Positions 52,654 through 63,013 of a DNA stretch of 64,000 nucleotides are shown here, piece by piece (positions within the stretch are counted from its first letter, which is position 1; the number at the start of each line of letters is the position of its first letter). Below the pieces are notes generated by a model. It was not told where the DNA came from. It did not search any database and was given only the letters and a program-made list of their open reading frames with translations. The position numbers and the translations under genes are program-made. Origin of the DNA: Accumulibacter sp. (GTDB lineage Bacteria > Pseudomonadota > Gammaproteobacteria > Burkholderiales > Rhodocyclaceae); contig NZ_JAPUVI010000107.1 in the NCBI RefSeq assembly GCF_029255285.1, positions 24,768 to 88,767 on the forward strand, given 5' to 3'.

Positions 52654-52785
52654 AAGGCGCTTCGCCACCGCCGCGTCACCCCCACCATCCGGCGAGCAGC
52701 GGCCGGGCTGGCCCATCGAAGCTACTGCTTGCACGGCGTGAAACCAAGTAGAATCGCGTCTTCTGCCCCCCGCCGAAAAGCTCCC

Positions 52786-53690
<905 letters not shown>

Positions 53691-53694
<4 letters not shown>

Positions 53695-55763
53695 ACGACA
53701 CCCTGCTCATCGAGTTGCGCTGCGAAGAGTTGCCGCCGAAATCGCTCCAGGCGTTGTCGGAGGCCTTTGCCGACGCCGTTTTCGCCGCCCTCGCCAGTCA
53801 GCAGTTCACCGCCGAGGACAGCGTCTGCACGCCCTATGCAACGCCACGCCGCCTGGCGATGACGATCACCCGCGTCGCCGCCAGACAGCCCGACCGGGTG
53901 GTCGAGAGGAAGGGGCCGGCGGTCGCCGGTGGAGTGGACGCCGCAGGCAAGCCGACCCGCGCACTGGAAGGCTTCATGCGCGCGGCCGGCGTCGCTTTCG
54001 AGGAGTTGCAGCGCTCGAGCGACGGCAAGGCCGAGTATTTCGTCGTCCGGCAGGCGAAGGCCGGCGAGGCTCTCGACGCGCATCTGGCCGAGATCGTCGC
54101 GCAGGCGCTGAAGAAGTTGCCGATTCCCAAGCTCATGCGCTGGGGCGATTCCGAGCACCAGTTCGTGCGCCCGGTGCACAGCCTGATACTCCTGCACGGC
54201 GAGCGGGTGCTTCCCGGCCAGGTGCTCGGCCTGTCGAGCGGCCGCCGAACGCTGGGCCATCGCTTCCTGTCGAGCGGCGAGATCGTCGTCGACCAGGCGG
54301 CCGAGTATTCCGCCAGACTGGCCGCCGGCAAGGTCATCGCCTCGTTCGCCGAACGGCGCAGCGCCATTGCGGCGCAACTCGCCGCGGCTGCGGACAAACT
54401 TGCGGCGCGCCTCGACCCGGCCGATGCGCTGCTCGACGAGGTGACGGCGCTCGTCGAGTGGCCGGCGGTCTATGTCGGCGAGTTCGAGGCCGACTACCTC
54501 GAGGTGCCTCAGGAGTGCCTGATCCTGACCATGCAGCAGAATCAGAAGTACTTCCCGCTGCTCGACGCCGCCGGCAGGCTGCTCAACAAGTTCCTGATCG
54601 TCTCCAACATGGAGGTCGACGACCCGACCGGGATCATCCGCGGTAATGAGCGCGTCGTCCGTCCACGCCTGGCCGACGCGCGCTTCTTCTACGATCAGGA
54701 TCGCAAGAACGGCTTCGCGACGCGGGTCATGCGACTTTCCTCGGTGGTCTATCACCACCGGCTCGGCACGCTGGGTGACCGCGCCCAGCGTCTCGGCCGC
54801 AGTGCCCGCTGGATTGCCGAAAGACTGCATGCCGATGCCAACATCGCCGAACGGGCGGCGCTCTTCTCGAAGATCGACCTGCTGACAGACATGGTCGGCG
54901 AGTTCCCCGAACTGCAGGGCATCATGGGCCGTTACTATCTGCTGCACGAAGGCGGCCTGCCGGTCGTCGCCGACGCCATCGAGCAGCACTACCGGCCGCG
55001 TTTCGCCGGCGATGCTCTACCGGCCGGCAACATCGCCTGTGCGGCCGCGCTGGCCGACAAGCTCGACGCGCTGGTCGGATTCTTCGGCATCGGACAACTG
55101 CCGACCGGTGACAAGGACCCGTTCGGCCTGCGCCGCGCCGCACTCGGCGTTCTGCGCATCCTGATGGAAACACCGCTGCCGCTCGATCTGGCCGAACTGA
55201 TAGAAGCCTCCCGGAACACGCTCGTCGCGCAGGGAATTCGTCTCGAGCCGGTCGACCAGCCCTTGCTCACATTCCTTCTCGACCGGCTGCGCGGCCTGCT
55301 CAAAGACGCCGGCCATGCGGGCGACGTCGTCGAGGCCGTGCTGGCCCAACGTCCGACACGCATCGATCGGGTTCCCGCCAGACTGGCGGCGGTGCGCGAG
55401 TTCCAGGCCTTGCCCGAAGCGCTGGCGCTGGCCGCGGCCAACAGACGCATCGGCAATATCCTTCGCAAAGCCGGCGAGAACTTTCCCGAACCCGACGTCG
55501 CATTGCTCGAAGAAGCCGCCGAGAAGGCGCTCTTCGAACGGCTGCTCCTGATCGCGCCGGTGGTCAGGTCGCTCGTGGCGAACGAGGATTACGCCGACGC
55601 GCTCAAGGTGCTCGCTTCGGTGCGGGTCGAAGTCGACCGGTTTTTCGAGGAAGTGATGGTCAACGTTCACGAACCGCTCTTGCGAGGCAACCGACTTGGC
55701 CTCCTGAAAGCGCTTTTCGACCAGCTCAATGCGGTCGCCGACATCTCCAAGCTCGCCGTATGA
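53691..55763 (+). CDS. glyS: Glycyl-tRNA synthetase beta subunit
   Basis: 690 residues, as in E. coli (689). Starts '[15 protein letters not shown]' and contains '[15 protein letters not shown]', '[15 protein letters not shown]' and '[18 protein letters not shown]', with the C-terminal '[12 protein letters not shown]' typical of the anticodon-binding end. It pairs with GlyQ in an alpha2beta2 enzyme. The next gene starts within its stop. Confidence 0.98.
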
Positions 55764-56296
55764 AACTCGTCATCCTCGACCGCGATGGGGTCATCAACTA
55801 CGACTCCAAGCAGTTCATCAAGTCGCCTGCCGAGTGGCGGCCCATCCCCGGCAGTATCGAAGCGATTGCCAAACTCAGTCAGGCCGGCTACCGGGTGGTC
55901 GTCGCCACCAATCAGTCCGGCCTCGGCCGTGGCCTGTTCGACATGGATACCCTGAACGCCATCCACGACAAGATGCACCGCGCGGTGCAGGCGGCCGGCG
56001 GACGCATCGACGCGATATTCTATTGTCCGCACCCGATCGAGGCCGACTGCCACTGCCGCAAGCCGAGAACCGGCATGTTCGAGCGCATTGCCGGCTGCTT
56101 CAACGTCGATCTGGTCGGTACGCCGGCGGTCGGCGACTCGCTGCGCGATCTGCTCGCCGCAGCGGCGGTCGGCGCCCGACCGCTGCTCGTGCTCACCGGG
56201 AAGGGAACGCAGACCAAGGCGGAAGGCGGCTTGCCGGACGGCACGCGGATCTTCCCCGACCTGGCGACGGCTACCGACGAGATTCTGCTGGTGTGA
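55760..56296 (+). CDS. gmhB: D-glycero-D-manno-heptose-1,7-bisphosphate 7-phosphatase
   Basis: 178 residues, HAD superfamily. 'VILDRDGVIN' has the nucleophile D7 and D9, 'VVVATNQSGLGRG' is motif II, and 'CPHPIEADCHCRKP' is the zinc loop that marks GmhB. It works in ADP-heptose synthesis for the LPS inner core. Overlaps glyS (ATGA) and the acyltransferase (TGATG). A small PLP- or histidinol-phosphatase role is unlikely because of the zinc loop. Confidence 0.93.
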   Translation: MKLVILDRDGVINYDSKQFIKSPAEWRPIPGSIEAIAKLSQAGYRVVVATNQSGLGRGLFDMDTLNAIHDKMHRAVQAAGGRIDAIFYCPHPIEADCHCRKPRTGMFERIAGCFNVDLVGTPAVGDSLRDLLAAAAVGARPLLVLTGKGTQTKAEGGLPDGTRIFPDLATATDEILLV

Positions 56297-57039
56297 TGAC
56301 CGCCTTACGGTCTGCGCTGTTCCTGCTGCTGGTCAGCCTGCTGACGATACCCTTCGGCGTTCTCGTTTCGCTGGCGGTGATCCTGCCGATGCCTGCGCGT
56401 TACCGCATCATCGCCCTCTGGCGCGTCGGCTTCATGGCCCTTTGTCGGTGGGTGCTGGGGATTCGCTACCGGGTGCTCGGGCGCGAGAACATTCCCGCCG
56501 AACCTTCGGTGGTTCTCGCCAAGCACCAGTCGGCGTGGGAAACCGTCGGTCTGCAGGACGTCTTTCCGCCACTCGTCTTCGTACTCAAAAAAGAACTGCT
56601 GCGCGTACCCTTTTTCGGCTGGGGCCTGGCGGCGCTGAAAATGATCTCGATCGACCGGGCGGCCGCCAAGGACGCGCTCAAACAGATCTTCGACCAGGGA
56701 CGCGACCGCCTGGCGGCCGGCTACTGGGTGGTCATTTTTCCCGAAGGCACGCGCGTCGCCCCCGGCGAGACCTGTCGCTACAAACCGGGCGGTGCGCATC
56801 TCGCCGTGCGGACCGGTGCCAAGATCGTTCCGGTAGCGCACGACGCCGGAGAAGTCTGGGGCAAAGGTGCGTTGCGTATATCCCCCGGCCTGATTACGGT
56901 CAGCATTGGGCCGCCGATCGATCCGGCCGGCAAGACAGCCAACAAGATCAATGCTTTGGCCGCGACGTGGATAGAAAGCGAAATGCGCCGCCTGTCGCCG
57001 CATCGTTACCCGGCAGCCAGCGATGCCGTCGCCGCCTGA
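56296..57039 (+). CDS. plsC: 1-acyl-sn-glycerol-3-phosphate acyltransferase
   Basis: 247 residues. An N-terminal membrane helix, then the acyltransferase motif 'KHQSAWET' (HX4E in place of HX4D, common in betaproteobacteria), 'FFGWGLAALKMISIDR' and 'VIFPEGTRVAPG' (motif III). It transfers an acyl chain to lysophosphatidate to form phosphatidic acid. Sits directly after gmhB, as in many betaproteobacteria. Confidence 0.9.
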   Translation: MTALRSALFLLLVSLLTIPFGVLVSLAVILPMPARYRIIALWRVGFMALCRWVLGIRYRVLGRENIPAEPSVVLAKHQSAWETVGLQDVFPPLVFVLKKELLRVPFFGWGLAALKMISIDRAAAKDALKQIFDQGRDRLAAGYWVVIFPEGTRVAPGETCRYKPGGAHLAVRTGAKIVPVAHDAGEVWGKGALRISPGLITVSIGPPIDPAGKTANKINALAATWIESEMRRLSPHRYPAASDAVAA

Positions 57040-57784
57040 GCGGCGGCGGCCTGGCGACGACCAGCCAACCATCGACCAGGCAGCGCGCACCATCGAACTG
57101 GGCGATGACACGATTCCCTATGTCCTGCGGCGAGCCAGACGCCGAACCATCGGCCTGACCGTCGACCGACACGGCCTGCGTGTCGGCGCGCCGCCGCTCA
57201 CTCCGCTAAGCGAGGTCGAGTCGGTAATCCTGCAGCACGGCGAATGGGTTCGGCGCAAGCTCGACGAATGGAAGAAGCGTCCTGTGGTGGAAGCCTTGCG
57301 GATTGCCGATGGCGTGCGACTCCCCGTTCTCGGCCGTCCGGTCGAGATCCGGCTGGCGCACGGCGCCAATCGCAGCGTTTGGCGGCTACAGTCGCCAGAG
57401 CGCACGCTGACCCTCTGTTTGCGCTCGCCCGCCGACGCCCCGCGCGTCGTCGAGAGGGCCCTGCGCGATCAGGCGCGTGCGCTGTTCGACGAGCGCCTGG
57501 CCTATCACGCGCCACGACTGGGTGTCGAGCCGCCCCGCCTGTCGCTGTCGGCAGCCCGCACGCGCTGGGGAAGCTGCAGCCGACGCGGTGGCATTCGCCT
57601 GAACTGGCGGCTGATCCACTTCCCGCTGCCGGTGATCGACTATGTGGTGGTGCACGAACTCGCCCATCTGCGCGAAATGAACCATGGCCCCGCGTTCTGG
57701 TCGATCGTCGAACGGCTGTACCCCGACTATCGGGCTGCGCGCAAGGAACTCCAGCGCCTAGCGGCCCTTTGCCCCTATTGGTAA
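57023..57784 (+). CDS. YgjP-like metallopeptidase (DUF45/WLM family)
   Basis: 253 residues. The zinc site 'VVHELAHLREMNHGPAFW' gives H211, E212, H215 and H221. 'RTRWGSCSRRGGIRLNWRL' is the second family signature. The start overlaps plsC by 17 bp; a slightly later start is possible because the first 25 residues are Pro/Arg-rich. Reaction not known with certainty. Confidence 0.88.
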   Translation: MPSPPERRRPGDDQPTIDQAARTIELGDDTIPYVLRRARRRTIGLTVDRHGLRVGAPPLTPLSEVESVILQHGEWVRRKLDEWKKRPVVEALRIADGVRLPVLGRPVEIRLAHGANRSVWRLQSPERTLTLCLRSPADAPRVVERALRDQARALFDERLAYHAPRLGVEPPRLSLSAARTRWGSCSRRGGIRLNWRLIHFPLPVIDYVVVHELAHLREMNHGPAFWSIVERLYPDYRAARKELQRLAALCPYW

Positions 57785-57793
57785 GGAGAAGGC

Positions 57794-58180
57794 ATGAGAA
57801 TCCTGCATACGATGCTGCGCGTCGGCGACCTCGACCGCTCGCTGGCTTTTTACACCGACGTGTTGGGCATGCGCGAGTTGCGTCGCCAGGACTACCCAAG
57901 CGGCCGTTTCACCCTCGCCTTCGTCGGTTATGGGCCGGAATCGGGGGAAGCCGTCATCGAACTGACGCACAACTGGGACACCTCGTCCTACGAACTCGGC
58001 ACCGGCTTTGGTCACGTGGCGATCGAAGTGGCCGATGCCTACGCCGCCTGCCAGCAGATCGAGGCGCGCGGCGGCAAGGTAGTGCGCCCGGCTGGGCCGA
58101 TGAAACACGGCACGACCGTGATTGCGTTCGTCGAGGATCCGGACGGCTACAAGATCGAACTGATTCAGCGGAAACTTTGA
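57794..58180 (+). CDS. gloA: Lactoylglutathione lyase (glyoxalase I)
   Basis: 128 residues with metal ligands H5, E56, H74 and E122, the same positions as E. coli GloA. '[20 protein letters not shown]' and '[14 protein letters not shown]' are the family ends. It detoxifies methylglyoxal with glutathione. Preceded by GGAGAAGG 2 bp before the ATG region. Confidence 0.96.
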   Translation: MRILHTMLRVGDLDRSLAFYTDVLGMRELRRQDYPSGRFTLAFVGYGPESGEAVIELTHNWDTSSYELGTGFGHVAIEVADAYAACQQIEARGGKVVRPAGPMKHGTTVIAFVEDPDGYKIELIQRKL

Positions 58181-58301
58181 AGCAGGCTTTTTTCGGGGCC
58201 CACCAACGGTCCAGCGGATGCCGATTGCCCGCCTGCCCTGCGCCGGCGCGGGCGAAAGGACCTTATACTTGGTAACTTTTTATTGTTTTCGTCGCTGCGA
58301 C

Positions 58302-59294
58302 GTGCCGCTACCCTATCGCCTCGTCGATTTTGCCCGCCTTGCCGGGCGCTTGCTGATAATTTCGCTGTTCGGCTGGCAGATGGCCGCCGCCCAAGCCGAG
58401 TTGGCGATCGCCCTCAATTCGGCCGACGGAACAATCAGCCTGATCGATACCACGACCTACGAGGTCACGGGCAAGGTAGCGGTGTGCAAGGAGCCGCACC
58501 ACCTGATGCCGACTCCGGACGACAAGTCGCTGATCGTCGCCTGCGCAGCATCCAATCAACTGGTGTTCTTCGACCCGCTTACCGGCCGCGAACAGCGGCG
58601 CCTACGCGGCATTTCCGACCCCTACCAGTTGGGCTATTCGCCCGACCGCAAGTGGTTCGTCGCCACGTCGCTGCGCCTCGACCGGGTCGATCTCTACGAC
58701 CCCGCCGACTTCCGGCTCAAGGCCCGCCTGGCCGCGCCACGAACGCCTTCCCACCTGGCTTTCGACAATGCCAGCGAGTTCGTCTTCGTCACCTTGCAAG
58801 ACTCCAACGAGGTCATGGCCATTCACCTTGGAACGCAAAAGATCGCCTGGGTGATGCCGGTCGCCGCTACTCCGGCGGGAATCGTCATGGCGCCGGACAA
58901 CCGCCATCTGCTGGTGGCGAGCATGGGCGAAGGCGTCGTCGAGGTCATCGAATGGCGCTTCCAGAAGAGCGTCAAGAAGATCGCCACCGACACCGCGGCG
59001 CACAACCTGCAGCCGAAAGGCGACGGCCGCCATTTCTTCGTTTCCAACCGCTCGGTCAACGGCAGCATCTCGCTGCTCGACACGAAGACGATGAGCGTCG
59101 TGGAGAAGTACGACGTGCCCGGCGGACCGGACGACATGATGGTACGTGCCGACGGCAAGGAACTCTGGGCAACGGCGCGTTTTGCGCGCAAGGTGCAGGT
59201 CGTCGACCTGACGACCAAGAAACTCAAGCTGTCGATCCCGGTCGGCAGCTCACCGCACGGCGTCTTCTTCTTGAACCACGCCGGTCTGCGATGA
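58302..59294 (+). CDS. YVTN-type beta-propeller, secreted
   Basis: 330 residues from a GTG at 58302. This start places a signal peptide ('LAGRLLIISLFGWQMAAAQA') at the N-terminus; a frame from 58218 adds 28 residues without function. Repeats such as 'DGTISLIDTTTYEVTGKVAV' and 'GSISLLDTKTMSVVEKYDV' are YVTN/cytochrome-d1-like blades. No heme ligand motif is evident. Probably a periplasmic scaffold or binding protein. Overlaps the deacetylase start (ATGA). Confidence 0.8.
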   Translation: MPLPYRLVDFARLAGRLLIISLFGWQMAAAQAELAIALNSADGTISLIDTTTYEVTGKVAVCKEPHHLMPTPDDKSLIVACAASNQLVFFDPLTGREQRRLRGISDPYQLGYSPDRKWFVATSLRLDRVDLYDPADFRLKARLAAPRTPSHLAFDNASEFVFVTLQDSNEVMAIHLGTQKIAWVMPVAATPAGIVMAPDNRHLLVASMGEGVVEVIEWRFQKSVKKIATDTAAHNLQPKGDGRHFFVSNRSVNGSISLLDTKTMSVVEKYDVPGGPDDMMVRADGKELWATARFARKVQVVDLTTKKLKLSIPVGSSPHGVFFLNHAGLR

Positions 59295-60034
59295 AGACTG
59301 GCGCTGCCCGCTTGCTCCAGGGACTGGTGCTGATGGCCGCCGGCGCCGCGGCGCTGGCCGCTCCCGCCGCCTGCAAGGGAACACTCTACCTGACCTTCGA
59401 CACGGGCAACATGCGCCACGCCGAACTGATTGCTGAGACGCTCGCCCGCTACGGCGCCAAGGCGACCTTCTTCGTGGCGCAGGAAAAGACCTTCCGCGGC
59501 GATCAGGCGCTCGATCCGAGCTGGGCAGGCTACTGGCAGGCGCGCGTCGCCGAAGGTCATGCTTTCGGCAGCCACACCTGGCGACATGGGAGCTTTCGCG
59601 ACGACATCGGAGACCGGGTGCGCTATCGACTGCCTGACGGCGACAGCGCTACGCTCGATGCGGCAGCCGTCTGTGCCGAGCTGAAACGCCCCGATACGCG
59701 TTTCCAGGAACTCACCGGACGGCGGCTCGACCCACTCTGGCGGGCGCCCGGCGGACGCACGACTCCGAACACGCTGGCGGCCGCACGGGCCTGCGGCTAT
59801 CAGCACGTCGGCTGGGCTCCGGCGGGCTTTCTGGGCGACGAACTGCCATCCGAAACCTACCCCAACTCCGTCCTGCTGCAGCGCGCGCTCGCGCGCTTGA
59901 AGGACGGCGACATCGTCATGGCGCACCTCGGCATCTGGTCGCGCAAGGACGCCTTTGCGCCGATGCTGGCGCCGCTGATCGGCGCCCTGCGGGAGAAGGG
60001 TTTCTGTTTTGCCACGCCGGGTGCGCGGCGATGA
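59291..60034 (+). CDS. NodB-type polysaccharide deacetylase, periplasmic
   Basis: 247 residues with a signal peptide ending in 'AALAAPAA'. NodB motifs: 'LTFDTGN' (motif 1 has one Asp, with Thr in place of the usual second Asp), 'GSHTWRHGSF' (H-x3-H zinc pair), 'RAPGGRTTP' and 'IVMAHLG'. It should remove acetyl groups from a polysaccharide or peptidoglycan in the periplasm. It is embedded in an ATGA-overlapping gene string. Confidence 0.85.
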   Translation: MKTGAARLLQGLVLMAAGAAALAAPAACKGTLYLTFDTGNMRHAELIAETLARYGAKATFFVAQEKTFRGDQALDPSWAGYWQARVAEGHAFGSHTWRHGSFRDDIGDRVRYRLPDGDSATLDAAAVCAELKRPDTRFQELTGRRLDPLWRAPGGRTTPNTLAAARACGYQHVGWAPAGFLGDELPSETYPNSVLLQRALARLKDGDIVMAHLGIWSRKDAFAPMLAPLIGALREKGFCFATPGARR

Positions 60035-60999
60035 CCGGCGGGCCGGTCGAGATTTTCGTATCGCTGCAGGGCTGGCTGCTCGATCGCGTCGTTCAGCCGC
60101 CGCTGCTGGCGCTCGGACTGGGCAGCCATCTCGAGATGGCTTTCGACGGCATCGAATTCTTCCTCTGCGGCGTCCTGCAACTCGCCGTCGCCTACCTGCT
60201 CCTGCGCCCGCTCGAGGCCCTGCGACCGATCGAGGTTTGGCCGGATCGCAAAGCGGTTCGGGTAGACGTCCTCTATTCCTTCCTCGATCGGTTGGGCGTC
60301 ATTCCGCTCCTCATGTTCGTGCTGTTGGCGCCGCTGTTCGTTCTCGTCGATGGCTGGCTGCGTTTTGCCGGGTTCATTCCGCCGCAGTTGGAGGACCTCT
60401 TTCCCGTTCTGGAAAGCTGGCCGTTGGCCAGCTTTTTCGCCTACCTGGTGATTTTCGATTTCGCCGAGTACTGGCGCCACCGTTTCTCGCACTCGCTGAA
60501 CTGGTGGTGGGCATTGCACGCCATTCACCACAGCCAGCGCCAGATGACGCTGTGGACCGACAGCCGCAACCATCTGCTCGACGATCTGAGCAACGGTTTC
60601 TGCTTCGCCGTCATCGCACTGCTCATCGGCGTTCCGCCGGGCCACTTCGTCGGCCTGCTGATTGTCGTGCGGACGGTCGAAAACCTGTCGCACGTCAATG
60701 CCCGACTGTCCTTCGGGCCCATTGGCGAACACCTTCTCGTCAGCCCACGCTACCATCGCTGGCACCACGCGCTGGAACTGCCGGCCGGCCATCAGTTTCG
60801 CCACGGCTGCAATTTCGCCGTTCTCTTCCCGGTCTGGGACCGGATTTTCGGTACGCAGTATCTGATTCAGGATATCCCGTCGACCGGCCTGGCGCACGGG
60901 CCGCTACCCGAGTCTGCCGCACGGAGTGGCTTCTGGCGGCAGCAATGGGAAGGAATCGAAGGTCTGCTGGCAACCATCCACCCTGATCCACCTAGATGA
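60031..60999 (+). CDS. Fatty-acid hydroxylase / sterol-desaturase family protein
   Basis: 322 residues with about five membrane helices and the three histidine boxes of the diiron family: 'HRFSH', 'HAIHH' and 'HRWHH'. Such bacterial enzymes hydroxylate or desaturate lipids using oxygen. The substrate is unknown; its position after a deacetylase suggests envelope lipid modification. ATGA overlaps on both sides. Confidence 0.88.
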   Translation: MTGGPVEIFVSLQGWLLDRVVQPPLLALGLGSHLEMAFDGIEFFLCGVLQLAVAYLLLRPLEALRPIEVWPDRKAVRVDVLYSFLDRLGVIPLLMFVLLAPLFVLVDGWLRFAGFIPPQLEDLFPVLESWPLASFFAYLVIFDFAEYWRHRFSHSLNWWWALHAIHHSQRQMTLWTDSRNHLLDDLSNGFCFAVIALLIGVPPGHFVGLLIVVRTVENLSHVNARLSFGPIGEHLLVSPRYHRWHHALELPAGHQFRHGCNFAVLFPVWDRIFGTQYLIQDIPSTGLAHGPLPESAARSGFWRQQWEGIEGLLATIHPDPPR

Positions 61000-61541
61000 T
61001 CAACGATACCGACCCCCGCGTACTCGACGCCGCGCGCTCCTTCGCCTTGGCGGCGCACGGCGACCAGATGTATGGCGCTCGACCGTATTCCTTCCACCTC
61101 GACGCGGTCGTCAGATTGTTGTCGCCCTACGGTATCGAGGCTCAGATCGTCGGCTACCTCCACGACGTCGTTGAAGACACCGAAATCACCGTAAGCGATA
61201 TCCGGGACCATTTCGGGCAGCGCATCGCAGAATGCGTCGATCTGCTGACTGATTCGCCCGCCAATAGCCGCGCCGAGCGCAAGCAGCAAACCCATGCCAG
61301 GCTGGCGGCGGTCGCCGGGCCCACCGAATTGGCCCTGGTGGTGAAGGCCGCCGACCGCCTGGCCAATGTCAGAACCTGCGTGATCGACGACCGACGTGGC
61401 TTGCACAATGTCTATCGCAGTGAACATCCGGCGTTCAAGAGAGCGGTCTACCGTGCGGGATTGTGCGAGCCTCTCTGGATCGAACTCGACACGCTGCTCG
61501 AAGTGTCGGTAGCCAGCCAGTCATCCACCGGAGATACCTGA
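60996..61541 (+). CDS. HD-domain small alarmone hydrolase (MESH1/SAH-like)
   Basis: 181 residues, only an HD hydrolase domain of the RSH type. 'PYSFHLDAV' (H34), 'YLHDVVEDTEIT' (H56, D57, E60, D61) and 'VKAADRLANVR' are the metal and ppGpp-binding motifs. All catalytic residues missing from the RelA protein of this window are intact here. It should cleave the 3'-pyrophosphate of (p)ppGpp, though NADPH phosphatase activity is known for the animal relative MESH1. Last of four ATGA-linked genes. Confidence 0.87.
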   Translation: MINDTDPRVLDAARSFALAAHGDQMYGARPYSFHLDAVVRLLSPYGIEAQIVGYLHDVVEDTEITVSDIRDHFGQRIAECVDLLTDSPANSRAERKQQTHARLAAVAGPTELALVVKAADRLANVRTCVIDDRRGLHNVYRSEHPAFKRAVYRAGLCEPLWIELDTLLEVSVASQSSTGDT

Positions 61542-61550
61542 TTGCCTCCC

Positions 61551-61922
61551 ATGAAGTCACGGCTCGCGGTTGTGCTGTTGGCTCTGGCATGTGCCCTCTC
61601 GGGCTGCTTTCCGGGCCCGGAAAAGCTTGGCGAACTGACGCGAACGTCGATGCAGCAACACTTTCGCAGAGACCCTCAATTCAAGGATAGCGGCGCCGAG
61701 ATCGTGCAGGTCCGGGTCACGGGTGGCGGCGACAAGAGATTCGACGCGATGGCCAGCGTCCGGCACGCCGGAAAGACACACGAAGTACCGATAACCATTC
61801 TGCTGGACGGCATCAACCTCGAATGGCTGGCCGACCCTGCGGCGTTTTCCTTCCTGGTGCCGAGCAAACCTACCGATGTGCCACAGATTCCCCGCCCGGA
61901 GCGAGAGCCCGCCCGCCGGTAG
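61551..61922 (+). CDS. Small lipoprotein of unknown function
   Basis: 123 residues from the ATG at 61551 (an upstream TTG is less likely). The signal ends in the lipobox 'LSGC', so the mature protein would be lipid-anchored. The rest is soluble and has no recognised domain. It lies 9 bp after the alarmone hydrolase gene, probably in the same transcript. Confidence 0.72.
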   Translation: MKSRLAVVLLALACALSGCFPGPEKLGELTRTSMQQHFRRDPQFKDSGAEIVQVRVTGGGDKRFDAMASVRHAGKTHEVPITILLDGINLEWLADPAAFSFLVPSKPTDVPQIPRPEREPARR

Positions 61923-62014
61923 GCGAGACTCCCGACGGCAGTGGCCGTAGCGGGTTAGGGGGTGGTACGTGGATTGTCTCGCTTCCCAGGCAGTACTCGG
62001 CTCGCCGCCATCCG

Positions 62015-62776
62015 CTATCTCGCAGTGCCAGCCGGAACGGGAAAGTTCTTGCTCGCCTCAGCCACGAGTCGCTCTGCGACAACCGGTACAGGGACATCGA
62101 GAAGCTCGTAGATTTCGGCTCCGTCGGAGGAGCCGAGCCTTCTCCCCTGTTCCCACGCGCGCGCGAACCCTCCGCCGCGAAACGCGAGCAAGCCATCCGC
62201 AAGAACGACACGGAGGTCGGCCGCGTAGCTGTCCGTAGGTCGAGTGGTGTAACTGAGCTGGGCGGTTGAGCGGCGCCACGCGACGACGATCAAAGCGGCA
62301 GCCCCCTCCGACGGCATCTGCCGTTTCAGCTCCGCCAGACCGCGTTCGAAATCGCTACGAAACTGTTTCGCATATTGCTCCCTTGACTCGGGCGTCGTCA
62401 GCGGGAATTCCGAACTCGCAATCGATGGCTCTGGCCGCGAGAATATCTCGGGCAGGCGAACGTCGGACAGGCGAACACTAAAACCTTTCGCCTCGAGCTT
62501 GGCGACCAAGGAGTTTCGAAGTTGCACCACGAACTCCTCCTCTGCCGGTCCTTTCAGGCTGGCAAACCTCCGTGTCCACGGTCTAGCGTTCGGGTCGGCG
62601 ACTGGACGATCTGGTGCGGCGTATTGGGTAATGGCAAGCACCATGGCCGGAGGAAGCGAAGTTGCTGCCTTGACCGGCGGATGTGGCGACAGATCGATTG
62701 TCGAACACCCGGCAAGCGCGACCGCGAGCGCACAGCCGACAGCGCACAAGGACTTGGAGAAACAACGGCGACTCAT
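62015..62776 (-). CDS. Lipoprotein of unknown function
   Basis: 253 residues. N-terminal signal with lipobox 'LAGC' followed by Ser-Thr, which favours outer-membrane sorting. The body contains 'AALIVVAWRRSTAQLSYTTRPTDSYAADLRVVLADG', a segment resembling ABC-type or assembly lipoproteins, but no family is certain. Convergent with the small lipoprotein at 61551. Confidence 0.72.
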   Translation of the reverse strand: MSRRCFSKSLCAVGCALAVALAGCSTIDLSPHPPVKAATSLPPAMVLAITQYAAPDRPVADPNARPWTRRFASLKGPAEEEFVVQLRNSLVAKLEAKGFSVRLSDVRLPEIFSRPEPSIASSEFPLTTPESREQYAKQFRSDFERGLAELKRQMPSEGAAALIVVAWRRSTAQLSYTTRPTDSYAADLRVVLADGLLAFRGGGFARAWEQGRRLGSSDGAEIYELLDVPVPVVAERLVAEASKNFPVPAGTAR

Positions 62777-62804
62777 GCCTGCACCTCATCGAAATCGGGA
62801 CAAC

Positions 62805-62821
62805 GCCGACACAGTGTCGGC
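62805..62821. repeat. Perfect 17-bp dyad
   Basis: GCCGACAC-A-GTGTCGGC, 29 bp upstream of the minus-strand lipoprotein start. Operator or leader hairpin; no T-run. Confidence 0.45.
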
Positions 62822-62830
62822 AACGGGAGT

Positions 62831-62865
62831 AAGTTGATACAGCGCGACGATTGAAAGTTGATACA
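62831..62865. repeat. 11-bp direct repeat
   Basis: AAGTTGATACA occurs at 62831-62841 and 62855-62865, start-to-start 24 bp. It may be a tandem regulator site or a leftover of an insertion-element end. Confidence 0.4.
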
Positions 62866-63013
62866 CGGAACGGAGAAGGGCAGTAATCTTGGTCGCCCAC
62901 TTCAGCGCCAAGCGCGCGCGAAGTTTCGCGACTGGAGTAGGAAGCTGGGGCCGAAGCAAACATGCTCGTCCCGTAACCGTGTTGTCCCCTGACCCCTGTG
63001 GGTGATGCCTCAC

